Assembly (NCBI RefSeq): GCF_002878395.1
Contig: NC_061115.1
Span: forward strand, 157,629,578-157,693,577
Length of the DNA stretch: 64,000 nucleotides
Reading direction: 5' to 3'
DNA from: Capsicum annuum
Lineage: Eukaryota; Streptophyta; Magnoliopsida; Solanales; Solanaceae
Shown here: in pieces, positions 20,988 to 31,934 of the stretch
Position numbering within the stretch: position 1 is the stretch's first letter
Layout of the letters: each line of letters starts with the position of its first letter
Notes under the pieces: model-generated
What the model saw: the letters and a program-made list of their open reading frames with translations, nothing else
Database searches by the model: none
Told to the model about the DNA's origin: nothing
Made by a program: the position numbers and the translations under genes

Positions 20988-22200
20988 ATGCCTCCTCGAT
21001 GATTTTTCGATCATAGAAACTCTGATGGAAACTCTGTCCCACCTAAGGAAAATATGGAGGGGACCCGCCTTATTTATGGAGGGTAGACCCATCCTAGGGT
21101 CCTTGCTCCCAATTGTACCACTCCACATGGGGTTCCACCAATACCTACTAGTCCTTCTTAGGTTTTTTAGGCTGGTGACACTTATGCTCAGTCACCTCAA
21201 GGAGATATCTCTAAAGTGGAGTTCTATCGGTCTAGTTATATGTTTTCTCAACTAATGGCATTATGATCTCGTCAGTATAATCGTGTTAGTCCTATTGTTA
21301 ATTAATATGAGGTCACCAGGGTTTGCCAGTTTATGAGGTTTAATCCCCTAACCTTTATGGGAATTATTGTTAAGGAGGATCCTTAAGGGTTTATTGATGA
21401 GATGGAGAAGATATTTTAGGTTATACATGTTACTAATTTAGAGGGTGTGGAGTTTGCTGCTTATCAGTTGAAAGATGTGGCTTATTAGTAGTATGAAGAG
21501 TGAGAAACGATGAGGGGTGATATGATAAATAGGTAGGGTGGGATGACTTTTCAATTTCTTTTCCTAATCACTTTTTTCCTTAGGAGTTACGGGAAGCTAA
21601 GGCTTAAGAGTTTGTGAATTTGAAGCAAGGTAGGATAAGTATTAAGAAGTATGCTCTGAATTTCTATCTATTATCTTGATATGCTCCTGAATCAGTAACT
21701 AATATAAGGTCCCAAATAAGGAAGTTTGCTTCTGCTTTGTCCCGTGATTTGGTGTTAGAGTGTAAGTCTGATATGTTGAATAATAAGATGGACATCTCCA
21801 AGCTAGTAATTTATATGTAGCGGGTAGAAAATGAGAAAAAAACAAGTAGAGGTGAAAGAGAGGCAGAGAAGTTTAGATATTCAAAGTAGGTCAAAAATTA
21901 GCAGAACAGTTGGGAGAGATGATAGGTAATAGAATAAGAGGAATTAAGGAAATTCTTGATTGTTTGCTAGTGCTTCTTATACTACACTTTTTGGTGATCT
22001 TCATTTTCAGGATGGCAGTGGTCCTAAGGCACAGAGTGCCCAGTCTCAGGTCAGTGGAGCTCAATCAACCCTACCTTATCCTCCTCGCTATTTTTGTAGA
22101 CTGATACACTATGGAAATTATAAGGAGAGAAGGAGTTTGTGTTTCAATTATGGTCATCCTGATCATCTGCAGCAAAATTATCCCATAGCTAAGGTTGCCA
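20988..22200 (+). pseudogene. Gy-B Gag
   Basis: It starts with ATG at 20988 (MPPR, then a stop). Recognisable gypsy gag wording: FMRFNPLTFMG, NLEGVEFAAYQLKDVAY, NLKQGRISIKKYALNF and LVLECKSDMLNNKMDISKL. A remnant of the zinc knuckle near 22138 reads CFNYGHPDHLQQNYP, with its second and last Cys changed, so RNA binding would be lost. More than ten stops occur. Role in life: particle protein and RNA packaging. Confidence 0.82.
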
Positions 22201-22640
22201 CTAGAGATAATAAGGTTTTTGTTGCCACTTATTTCGCTCTTATACCTAAGGGCGTCACTTTTGGTACTGGCACTTGCTGGAATCATCTTTATGCTCTTGA
22301 TACTTTTCTGAATTTTGAGGCATCCCCAAAAATTGTTACCTATATGTTACGGCTCTTCTCTCTCGATGTCTTTTGTTTCCTTGATCTGGGCTTTACCCTA
22401 TCTTTATGTGACCCCTTATGTGGATGTGTACTTTGGCTTTAGTCCTAAAAATATTTTTGACCCCTTTTCTATGTCCACTTTGGTGGGTGATTTTATTGTT
22501 TCTAGAAAAATCTATAGGGGTTGTGTGGTCTCTATCTTTCACAGAGAGATGTTGGTATATTTTATAGAACTGGACATAGTGGATTTGATGTAATTTTAGG
22601 GATGTATTGGCTTCATTTATGCTATGCTTCTCTAGATTGT
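22201..22640 (+). pseudogene. Gy-B protease
   Basis: Follows gag with LYALDTFLNFEASPKIVT, then the active-site block FCFLDLGFTLSL (family form D-P/S-G-A). Further on come FGFSPKNIFDPF in a shifted frame, VYRGC-like sequence, LIELDIVDLM and the MDWLHSC-like end. Frameshifts lie near 22375-22440. The segment linking protease to RT is shortened: the sequence jumps from the CRTQK block to [10 protein letters not shown] at about 22645, about 200 bases less than expected for the family. Confidence 0.75.
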
Positions 22641-23510
22641 AGGACTCAAAAGGGAAATAGATTATGGAATTGATCTTTTATCAGATACTAATACTATTTC
22701 CATTCCTCCTTATAGGATGGCCCCGACTGAACTGAAGGATCTTAAGAAGCAGTTAAAGGATCTTCTTGATAAGGGTTTAATTCATCCTAGTGTTCCCCGT
22801 AGAGTGATCTTATTCTTTTCATGTGAAAGAATGATGGGTCTCTTATGATGTGTATAGATTATCGCCAGTTAAATAGAATTACAATGAAGAATAAGTAGCC
22901 TCTTCCAAGGATTTATGATCTTTTCAATCAACTTTAGGATGCTAGATGCTTCTCTAATATTGATCTTCATTCGAGCTACCATCAGTTGAAAATTAGGGAG
23001 GTTGATATTCCCAAGACTACTTTTTGAACCATATTTTGCTACTATGAGTTTTTATATACGTCATTTGGGTTAATAAATGCTCTGACTGCATTCATAGAGC
23101 TTATAAATTGAGTGTTTAGGTATTTCTAGATTTGTTTGTTATAGTCTTGATTGATGAGATCTTGGTGTACTCTAAGAGTGATGAGGATTATGCCAATCAC
23201 TTTTGAGTCCTGTTGCAGAATCTTAAGGACTAGGATTTGTATGCAAAATTTTCTAAGCGTGAATTTTGTCTAAGTTTTGTGACCTTTATTAGGCATGTTT
23301 TTCCTAGTGAGGGGATCAAGGTTGATTCTCAAAAATTTAAAAAAGTTACAAAATGGCCTAGACCTACGACTCCAATTGACATTAGGAGCTTTTAAGGCTT
23401 GGCTGGGCATTATAGAAAGTTTCTAGAGAGTTTCACATTTATTGCTGCTTCACTGATGATACTAACTCACAGAAAGGTTAAGTTTTTATGGTCCAATGCT
23501 TATGAAGGTA
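22641..23510 (+). pseudogene. Gy-B reverse transcriptase
   Basis: Blocks in order: [59 protein letters not shown] and FGLINALTAFIEL. The catalytic box reads VLIDEILVYS, in which the second Asp of the IDD motif is Glu (codon GAG at 23156-23158). Many stops and several shifts follow. The tether stretch has WPRPTTPIDIRSF. Not functional. Confidence 0.83.
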
Positions 23511-23960
23511 GTTTTGAGAAGTTAAAGGATAAGTAGACTTTTGTACTAGTTTTGACCCTTCTCGAGGGTAATGATGGTTTTGTGGTGTATTGTAATATGT
23601 CCCGTATGGGACTGGGTTGTGTTTTAATGTAGCATGGTAAGGTTGGGGCCTACGCTTCTAGGAAGCTTAAGGTTCATGAGACAAAATATCCGACTCACGA
23701 TTTGGAATTGGCAGCTGTGATCTTTCTTTTGAAAATCTGGTGTCATTATCTGTATAGGGTGCATGTGGATATCTATTCAGATCATAAGAGCTTACAATAT
23801 GTGTTTACATAGAAGGAATTGAATATCTAACAGAGGTGGTAGCTTGAGCTACTTAAGGATTACGATGAGTTTGCACTACCATTCAGGTAGCTAATAATGT
23901 TGTTGATCCTTTTAGCAGGTTGTATATGGAGAGCTTATCTCATGTCTATATGGAGAATAG
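23511..23960 (+). pseudogene. Gy-B RNase H
   Basis: Recognisable by [50 protein letters not shown] and [12 protein letters not shown]. The first catalytic Asp (YCD in relatives) is Asn. The Glu and second Asp remain. The final DALSR-type box is lost in a frameshifted stretch near 23890. Confidence 0.8.
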
Positions 23961-25030
23961 ATGGTTAGTTAAGGATATTCACAAGTTGGTAACTTGGGAG
24001 TTTATCTCTTGGACTTTGAGAATTGGGGAGTGGGTTTTCAAGAATGGTTAAATCATCTCTTGGTGATGAATTGAAGGAGAAGTAGGCTTTGGATCCCACT
24101 CCTATGTAGTTTAAGGATGATATGGATCAGCAAAAGATTATGGATTTTGAAATTGGGGGAGATGGCATCTTGAGGTATCAAGGAAGGTTGTGTGCTCTTG
24201 ATGTTGATGGGATTAGGAAAAGAATCTTAGCGGAGGCTCATGAATCTAGATATACACTTTATCCAGGTTCGACTAAAAAATACCATGACTTAAAGGAAAT
24301 CGATAGGTAGAATCACATGAAGAGAGATGTGGCAAATATTATTGCTAAGTGTATGGTTGGTAAGCAAATAAAGGTTAAATATTTGAGGCCTGGTGGCATG
24401 TCTTAAGAGATAAAGTTACCTATGTGAAAGCGGGAGATGGTTAATATGGACTTTGTTATAGGTCTTCCGTGATCTCGCAATCAATATAATCCTATTTGAG
24501 CCATTTTAGATAGGATGACTAAGTCTGCTCACTTTTTGTCTGTGAGGACTAACTACGCGAGAGAGGATTATGCTAAGTTATTTATTCAGGAGATTGTGAA
24601 GATGTATGGGGTGTCGGTGTCCATTATTTTATATTAAGATATGCAGTTCTCTTTTCACTTCTGGCATTTATTTCAGAAAGATTAGGTATGCAGGGGAACC
24701 TTAATACCACTTTCCACCATTAGATGGATGGATAATCAGAATAGACTATTTAGACCTGGAGAATATGCTAGGAGCCTGTGTAATTGAATTCAGAGGTAGT
24801 TAGGTTTATCATTTTCCTTTTATTGAGTTTACCTATAACAACAGTTATCATTCTACAATTCAAATAGATCCTTTTGAGTCTCTATATAATAGGAGGTGTA
24901 GGTCTTCTATTTGGTGATTTGAGGTAGGTGAGACTAGGTTATTTGGTCCTAAATTAGTTCACAAAGATGTGGAGAAGGTGAATGAGGTTATAGAAAGTCT
25001 TAATATTTCTCAAAATTTCCAAAAGTCTTA
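23961..25030 (+). pseudogene. Gy-B integrase
   Basis: Contains DGILRYQGRLCALDVDGIRK, HESRYTLYPGSTKKYHDL (zinc His pair), a degraded Cys pair near 24350, NMDFVIGLP (first Asp), DRMTKSAHFL, DYAKLFIQEIVK and MYGVSVSII. The second and third acidic blocks near 24640-24760 are heavily changed. Stops occur throughout. The only longer open piece is 24122-24310. Confidence 0.8.
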
Positions 25031-25520
25031 GCGGATGTGAGGCAAAGAGAGTTGGAATTTAAGGTAGTGATTGGGTGTTCTTAAAGGTATCCCCTTTGAA
25101 AGGAGTCATGAGGTTTAGGAACAAGGGGAAGCTCAGTCCTTGTTATGTTTTTCCATATCAGATTGTGAGAAGAATTGGAAATATTTCTTATGAGTTAGAG
25201 TTACCAGCGAATTTGGCTTCTATTTATCCTATTTTCCATGTGTCTAAGCTGAAAAGTATATGGGTAACCCTTTTTTGATAGTGCTTAATAAGGATACTGG
25301 TGTTTCAGATTCATATGCTGGTGTTTCAGATTCACTATCTTATGAGAAAGTCCTAGTTAAGATATTGGAAAGAAAAATTCGTAGATTGAGGACAAAGGAT
25401 ATAGATTCGACAAAGGTTCTTTTGAAGGAATAAAAAGGTGGAAGAAGCTGCATGGGAAGCTAAAGAAGATAAGAGAGAAGTACCCATTCTTGTTCCTCGG
25501 GTTGGTTGAAAGTGCTTAAG
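25031..25520 (+). pseudogene. Gy-B integrase C-terminus and chromodomain
   Basis: 25075-25278 reads FLKVSPLKGVMRF, KLSPCYVFPYQI (GPY module with F in place of G), ELELPANLASIYPIFHVSKL. Then VLVKILERKIRRLRTKD and a chromodomain tail with WEAKEDKRE-like sequence, split by a shift near 25432. A stretch near 25295-25336 contains GGTGTTTCAGATTCA twice, 21 bases apart, a local duplication. Confidence 0.78.
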
Positions 25521-25634
25521 GTATGAGTTTTGTTTCCCCATTGTTGCTTTTTGAAATTGTCCTTGGATTCTAATGTATTCTTGCTATTCTCTTACTAAAA
25601 GTGTCCTAACTTGTTATTCGGGGTCGAAAGACCC

Positions 25635-25647
25635 AAACGGGGGATAA
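25635..25647 (+). promoter_or_regulatory. Polypurine tract of Gy-B
   Basis: AAACGGGGGATAA directly before the 3' LTR start TGTAAGACCCC. Confidence 0.8.
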
Positions 25648-27533
25648 TGTAAGACCCCACAAAATTTCAACAATTTTATTTTGATCCTCCCACATGTGTA
25701 ATATTGATTTTTGACTTGAATTATGTTTAAGGATGTTAAAAGGTGTTTTGGAAAAGTTTCAGAATTTTTGGAAGCGGGTTAGGGTCATTTGGGATCTTGA
25801 AGCAATGGGGGTCTGTTATATTGGCGCGCCATGGAGGTTAACCTCCACGATAAGGGTGTGACATAGAGGCTACCCTTTGCGATAGCGGCTGCAAAACTGC
25901 TCTTATTTCATCTAATTTTTGTTTTGTTCACTTGGGGTTAGGGGTTTTTGGTATTTTTATTCCCTGTATGACTTATAAACATAAAATAACCCTTTTCTTG
26001 TATGTTTTAAATATCAAAACACTATTTATTCTCTCTTAAACTCAAAACCCAAGAAAACTCAAAGGTTTTTTAAGAAATCTCTATTCTGGGCTCCAAACTT
26101 CAAATTGTCTTCAATTCATTGTGTATTTCAGACATATTGCTCATTCTTAACTTTTCATTTTTCATTATGGCATTAATTGATTGGATATTTATGTGATTTA
26201 AATTATGGCTTTGAAATTAGGAAAAGGGTTTTTTGTTGTTACTGATTGAATTACCTGTCCCATGTTCTAAATTGATTATTTATGCCTTAAATTACTGTTT
26301 TTGGGAATGAATTGGTGCATCGTTTAAATAGTTGGAATGGGGATATGGTTTTTCTCAAATTAATAGGAATTTTGCTTGATAATGTCATTAACCTCAACCC
26401 ACTTTGTAAATTTGATTTTGAATATAGATAATTGTATGGTTTGACTTTCTATCTGCACTGATTGCATTATATTAAAAGATAAATGAATGAAAATAGTTTT
26501 GGATGGACTAGGTGGCCTTGGATTTGGATTTAAATAGAACTTGGGAGCCAATTTGGTTATATGGATTGGTTGGCATAATTAAATTAGCTTGTAAGCATAT
26601 TGGTATGACGATACCAAGTGGTAACTGCCTTAATGAATGACTCTTGGGTTTATGTGGAAACTATTTTAATTTGGGCTTAATGGGAATTGTGTAGCTCATC
26701 GTAAAGATGAAGGTCCCGATGGGCCAATATTGGAAACCACATTTTCCAATATGGGGGTCTATATGACCATGTGTATGGTACAACATTATAGTGTGGTATG
26801 GCTAGAGCCTTGGTGTCTTTAGCTTTTCCTTCAATTTCCCTAGTTCGTGAGGCTAACACATACTGGGGCCTTTCATTAGGGGGAGTTGATCCTATATAAC
26901 CCATGGGTTCCTTTAGTATGAAGTGAGCTATACATCTCAGGTTATATCTTTCAACTCTCATGTTCATAAACTTTTTCCCTATCCCGACATCCTATATATG
27001 TATTTGAATGTGATGCATATAGTTTATGACATGAATTTTGGAATTACATTATTTTATCCCTATCCCCTAAGTAACATACCAGTATTCGCCCTACTGACCG
27101 TCCCTGGACGCTGCATCATTTCTTGATGTAGGGTCCAAAGGCTTTTCTGTTGCCCTTGTGCAGTATTTGGTGGTTGAATACTTCTGTTGATTGTTGTGAA
27201 GTGGTGAGCCTTCATCCTTCAGAAGGCCCTATCATTTTATTTTTCTTTCATTACTATTTTAGTACTTTGGATTCTTTTTGGTTATAGTCAAGGGCATGTC
27301 TTGACTTAGTTGGTATTCAGTATTTAGAGGCTTTTATGGATAGTTGTGGGGTGGTATTGTGTCTTATGTTGACTCTTGAAATTTATTTTGGTATCATTTA
27401 TATATCCTTTGTTTGGTTGACTTATGTTTTTTGTTCTTATTGTTCTTATGAAATAAGGTTAAGGGGGTGGTCTCCGATCCATGGTGGGCTGGAGATTACC
27501 CGTAACAACCAGGCCTAGGTTTGGATCATGGTA
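25648..27533 (+). repeat. Gy-B 3' LTR
   Basis: 1886 bases matching 18862-20776. It starts TGTAAGACCCC and ends GGATCATGGTA (CA changed to TA). It contains an exact 14-base palindrome, GGAGGTTAACCTCC, at 25833-25846, next to GGCGCGCC at 25823-25830. It is followed by the target duplicate GAAAA and then Co-2 coding sequence. Confidence 0.9.
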
Positions 27534-27538
27534 GAAAA

Positions 27539-28440
27539 GCATTTAACATATCTATTTAATGGATGTGCAATGTTTAGAAGATGCAATAGACAATATAGAT
27601 CTGATAGTCACCATCTTAACAACAAGAGAGAATGTCTCCTCATAAGCAATCCCATGTTGTTGACTTTAACCCTTAGCCACCAATCTATCCTTGAACCTTT
27701 CGACCTTCCTTATAGATGTGTACTTGATCTTGTAGATCTACCTACATCCTATAGGTTTCTTATCTTGAGGTAAGTCTGTAATGTCCCAGGTCTTATACTT
27801 TCCAATACCTGAATTTTATCCTGCATAGAATTGACCTACCTTTTATCTTTGACTACCTCAAAATAGCTGTAAGATTCTACAAGTATGTAGGTAGAAGCCA
27901 TATAGTACTAATAAGTAGGAGATAGATGAGTGCAAGACAAGTAGTTTCTTATGGGATATGGAATATTCTTAGTATATGCAAGGAAATAAAATCTTTTAGC
28001 CATGTAGGCTTTTGTTTACTTCTTGTAGTTCTTCTAGTCTCAACCTCAACTATCATTGTAGGTGGAACCTGAGCCTGCAACTCAAGCACAACTACATCGT
28101 GTGGTAGAATATCATCATCAGGAAGAATATAACTAAGAACAACATTAAGAAGTACTTCATCTAGTTGATTCATCATCATCTGATTATTATCAGGCAACAC
28201 AATCTCTTCTATAGATAAAGATTGTATACAACAGAGTGATAAAGAACCTGAATGAACTAGTTCCTGAAACACAACTGATAAATCTTGTAAAGTATCCACA
28301 AATACAGGTTTTTTTGTATTACTTTTCGTGACTATAAAAAGGAACAGATATTCAGTGAAGGTCACATCCCTATTTACAAAAAATAATTTGTTTACCAAAT
28401 CAAATAGAATGTATCCATTCTGTGTTTTTAGTACCTATAT
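27539..28440 (-). pseudogene. Co-2 N-terminal half of RT and integrase C-terminus
   Basis: In coding order from 28440: the open stretch 28398-27949 starts MVNKLFFVNRDVTFTEYLF (integrase C-terminal block, FFVSRDV type). It has a variable middle and ends TTRSKQKPTWLKDF, the usual linker. RT follows from about 27790, with KFKDRLVAKG-type and ETFSLVVKMVT-type wording read across frames, and reaches the Gy-B insertion at 27538. All of it is broken by stops. Confidence 0.78.
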
Positions 28441-29160
28441 AAACTGAAGACCTTGATCTAGGCATCAGTTTTTCATACTCAGATAGATTTTTTGCAAAAC
28501 TTATGCAACCTAGACTTCTTAAATGAGACACTTCGGGCTTACAACTACACATTCTTTCCTAAGGCGTTTGATTGTCAATCATACTATTAGCAACCTATTT
28601 ATAATATAAGTTGTAGATAAAACAAAATGCTCCCAATATTTGAGAGGTATTTTCTCTTGAAATCTCAAAGCTCTGATTATCTCAAGTATATGCCTATGTT
28701 TCTTCTTAGAAACATCATTTTCTAAAGGGTGTAAGGACATGAGCTCTGATGGACTATTCCCAATATTTTGAACAATGCATCACATCTTGTATTAACAAAC
28801 TTTGGCCCATTATCAGATCTTAATATTTTCACATTTTTATCAAACTAAATTTTAAAAAACTGTAAGAAAACTTAGAGAGATATGCAAACATCTGATTTAT
28901 TTCTAAGCAAAAACAACCAAATTATTTGAGAATAATCATCTACAATTATAATGAAATATTTGTTACCATCAAATTTAGGACTATTAAAAGGACCCCAAAG
29001 TTCAAAATGAATTAAATCAAAGCAAGCACCACTATTGATACTACTAGAAGGAAACTGAATTTTAGTCTGTTTAGCATAAGGATAAACTAAGCAGTTGGAC
29101 ACTTGACGCATAGTTTGTTTAGGAATATCAAACATTCTAGATGTACCACAAGGAAAAATG
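28441..29160 (-). pseudogene. Co-2 integrase core
   Basis: 29135-28872 is open and reads PYAKQTKIQFPSSS, CFDLIHFELWGPF (first catalytic position is Glu where relatives have Asp), GNKYFIIIVDDYSQIIWLFLL and NKSD. Further along, blocks resembling KILRSDNGPKF (second Asp) and the third acidic block near 28730 are recognisable but stop-ridden. Function lost. Confidence 0.8.
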
Positions 29161-29760
29161 CCCTAATCTTTGAATTCACAACTCCATAGATGACTCTTTG
29201 GTAATCTTTGATGTGACACTCTTAACATTATATATAAAGTCCATGTCATTCCTTTGATTTAACTGATTCAACAAAAGATACAACCCTCCTTTTTCTTTAC
29301 CAAGTTCCTTTTACCTTTCCACTGTAAAGCTCCTAGAAAACACAAAAATAAGGGAATAAGATGACTAAATAACCTAGTTCCTTAGTGAATTAACTCACAT
29401 ATAGTACATCACATCTGAATTGAGGAATAAAAAACACATTGGTAATTAAGGTCCTAGCTGATAAAGCACTAGAACCAATATGTGTAACTTTGGTAGAATC
29501 ACCACTAGGAAGATATACATGCTTAGGTGAATCGAGAATAGATATATCCTCATTAGTCTACATATATAGACTAGACACCATATGAGTAGTTCCACAAGTA
29601 AGGCTTTACCTGCAGTAATTGCAACATTATATTTATCTATAGTAGTAGAAAGTCCTGATCTTTTTTCAAACATCTTGAGAATATGATCATGCTTTTCTTT
29701 AGTAAATATGAAGACCTGAAGAAGTTGCTTCATATCATTCTCAATTTGAAATACTAATTA
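29161..29760 (-). pseudogene. Co-2 protease and GAG-pre-integrase region
   Basis: Near 29600 one frame reads SLTCGTTHMVSSLY, a damaged copy of the copia D-T-G-A/T-HH active-site block with the Asp gone. Then LDSPKHVYLPSGD-like, VTHIGSSALSA and FFIPQFRCDVLYVS in alternating frames. The Cys-containing block near 29100 links to integrase. Confidence 0.7.
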
Positions 29761-30860
29761 TCAACCAGTATTACTTGAATAATCTTTCTAATAGCTAGAA
29801 TTATTGTTCTCATTTGCACTATAGAAAGAGTTCAAAACTTGTTTTTTTCTTGAACTTAAAATCTAGTGGATATTCCACCAACTTATAACAGAACTCCTTT
29901 AAATGTCCTTTACACTTGCAAAAATCACACATTAGAAGAGAGTTCATTTTGTACTTCTGAGGTATTACCTGAGCTATTACAACTTTTTGAATACATAGCT
30001 ATTGACTCAAGAAAAGCAGAATTCATACAAAGATTGTTGACACTAGACAACAAAAACTTTTGTCCTTTATCCCCAACTACCAAGTCATATGTCTGATTAA
30101 AACTAGGTAAGGATCCATCATAAGAATATGGTTTCTAGCCTGATGATCAGACTCATTCAAACCCATCAAGAATTGATATAACTTTTGCCTGTTTATATGA
30201 GACACAAAGCTCTTGGATTTATCATAGTTACATTAATAAGAAGGCATTAAGGCCTCTATTCATCCCACAAATTCTTAAGTCTGGTATTACTTACAGAAGC
30301 ATTTCCTTGCTGTAAAGAGATAATGTATTTACGGAGACAATAGGTTCTGGATCCATCAACTCAATCAAACCTTTCTGTCAAGTCATCCCGGATACTTAAT
30401 GAACTTATAGCAAATGCAACTCTACCAAGTAAACTCCTAGATACAAAGTTCATCAACTAGGATAAAATAATTGCATTAACCCTCTCCCATTGTCCCTTAA
30501 GTTCTTCTCCATACATTTATTTCTTGCATGTACCATCTAGTAGCCCTAGCTTGTATTTTTCCTAAAAGAACTAGCTTAATACATCAATTCAATAGAGTAT
30601 AGTTTTCAATATTAAGTAGTTTAAAAGAGATGATGCTTATACCACTTACATTAGTAAGACTAAGAAAAAAGAATGGTTATAGGCAATACCTTTCCTTGGC
30701 AAAGAATTACCATTCACAAAAGTACACCCATCACTATTATTGAGATTTTGAAGAATATAACCAGACGTATGATCATGTCCCATCATGAATCTTCCAAATT
30801 CTTATTTTTTTCAAATTGTCTGCGTGGAAGCAATACAATCCAATGAAAAATAAATGCTGA
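29761..30860 (-). pseudogene. Co-2 Gag
   Basis: A zinc knuckle is seen at about 29875-29935: CDFCKCKGHLKEFC, intact C-X2-C-X4-H-X4-C, followed by YKLVEYPLDFK and a Lys tail. Upstream are blocks resembling ILDGFE, GQKFLLSSVNNL and an SLPRKGIAYNHSFF stretch near 30700. Many stops. The presumed gag start lies near 30800. Confidence 0.78.
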
Positions 30861-31103
30861 ACTTCCATAATTTAGCTGAATAAACAAAGAACAACTACAG
30901 AATTCAACTTGAAGAAGTAGAAACTATAGAAGAGAAAACACCCAATTTGAACTTTTAAGATGATTGACTCACAAAGAATCAATCAAAAAACAATCAAAAA
31001 CAAGGAGAAAATACTGTAAACTGCAATTTTGAATTTGTGAATCAATGGATGATTCTTTGATTCTATGATCACACTGTCTTCATTAGTGATTACTGCAAAA
31101 AAA

Positions 31104-31115
31104 GTTCTGATACCA
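31104..31115 (-). promoter_or_regulatory. Primer binding site of Co-2
   Basis: GTTCTGATACCA on the + strand, TGGTATCAGAAC in element sense, one change from the initiator Met form, two bases from the 5' LTR. Confidence 0.8.
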
Positions 31116-31117
31116 TT

Positions 31118-31360
31118 TTCATAAATCCAATGCTGTAATAATAGAAATGAGAAGAATAAAGAAAGAAGAAGCTTTCTATTATTGAGGATAAAAAATTTAC
31201 TCATACAATGCAATGTGTGTTTATATATAGCTTTGTTCACTTAAAACTATAACTAACTATTAGCTACCATCAAGAATTTAGTTATAACTACCATAAAAAA
31301 ATAATCAACTGGCCTTGATACACATAGCTAGTACAACTTTACATTTATCATGTCTCAACA
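31118..31360 (-). repeat. Co-2 5' LTR with TATA box
   Basis: 243 bases matching 17391-17636 and ending TGTCTCAACA. In element sense TATATATAAA (31220-31229 on the + strand) is a good TATA box for the minus-strand transcript. Confidence 0.85.
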
Positions 31361-31934
31361 CTATTAAAGTTTGATATTTGTCACCAATAAAAATAAGTGT
31401 TTATGAGGTGTACTTATTTTTATATAATCTTAGATCAACTTGTAGATATATATATTTATATCTAGTTTAGTATTTTTAAGACTACTTCATGTTGAAAGTT
31501 CTACCTCATTGGGCATTGGCCAAGGAGATGTTTAACATTTCAACATACATGACGGTGATGAAAGTTACTAAAAAGGAATAATCTCTTATTATAATTAAGG
31601 AGTGCACCTACAATCTATGACAAAACCATCCCATAAAGCCATGAATTCAGTCTTCAAGTTTGTCAACACCTCATTGTCAGTAGTCTTGTGCTAACCCAAA
31701 AAACCATTCTCTTTAACAATGAATATAATTGTTTGTTAAAGTTTATACGCCAAACCAAAAACTACAACAATAATAGAAAAATAGAAGATCCACAATTTCC
31801 TCTTAAATGCAATTATTCCTCTCAAAATAGCAAGAGATACCTCCTATTCAATCAAAATATCAACCTCCGGTCTTTTATTTTAGCATCGCTAGTTCTATGT
31901 AATATGGACTTCCTACAATCTCAGACAGCGGCAG
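31361..31934. other. Unassigned spacer between Co-2 and Og-1
   Basis: AT-rich. The frame 31688-32026 runs out of this spacer into the Og-1 LTR and has no recognisable domain, so I do not call a gene. No element ends seen. Confidence 0.55.

Larger units (their letters stand above)
18862..27533 (+). mobile_element. Gy-B: complete but decayed Ty3/gypsy element nested in Co-2
   Basis: 8672 bases: LTR 18862-20776, primer binding site, gag, protease, RT, RNase H, integrase, chromodomain, polypurine tract, LTR 25648-27533. It is flanked by GAAAA at 18857-18861 and 27534-27538. The Co-2 frame resumes across the pair, which confirms the boundaries. The LTRs are visibly diverged, by more than 10 percent by eye. 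Chromodomain type, related to but distinct from Gy-A. Confidence 0.93.
17391..31360 (-). mobile_element. Co-2: Ty1/copia element split by Gy-B
   Basis: Two short LTRs (about 246 and 243 bases), a primer binding site at the right and a copia gag-pol on the minus strand. The internal region is interrupted by Gy-B plus one target duplicate. Without the insert the element is about 5.3 kb, a normal copia size. The coding sequence is heavily decayed and all domains carry stops. No clear target duplication remains: the flanks are GGTTTC on the left and CTATT on the right. It must be older than Gy-B. Confidence 0.87.
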
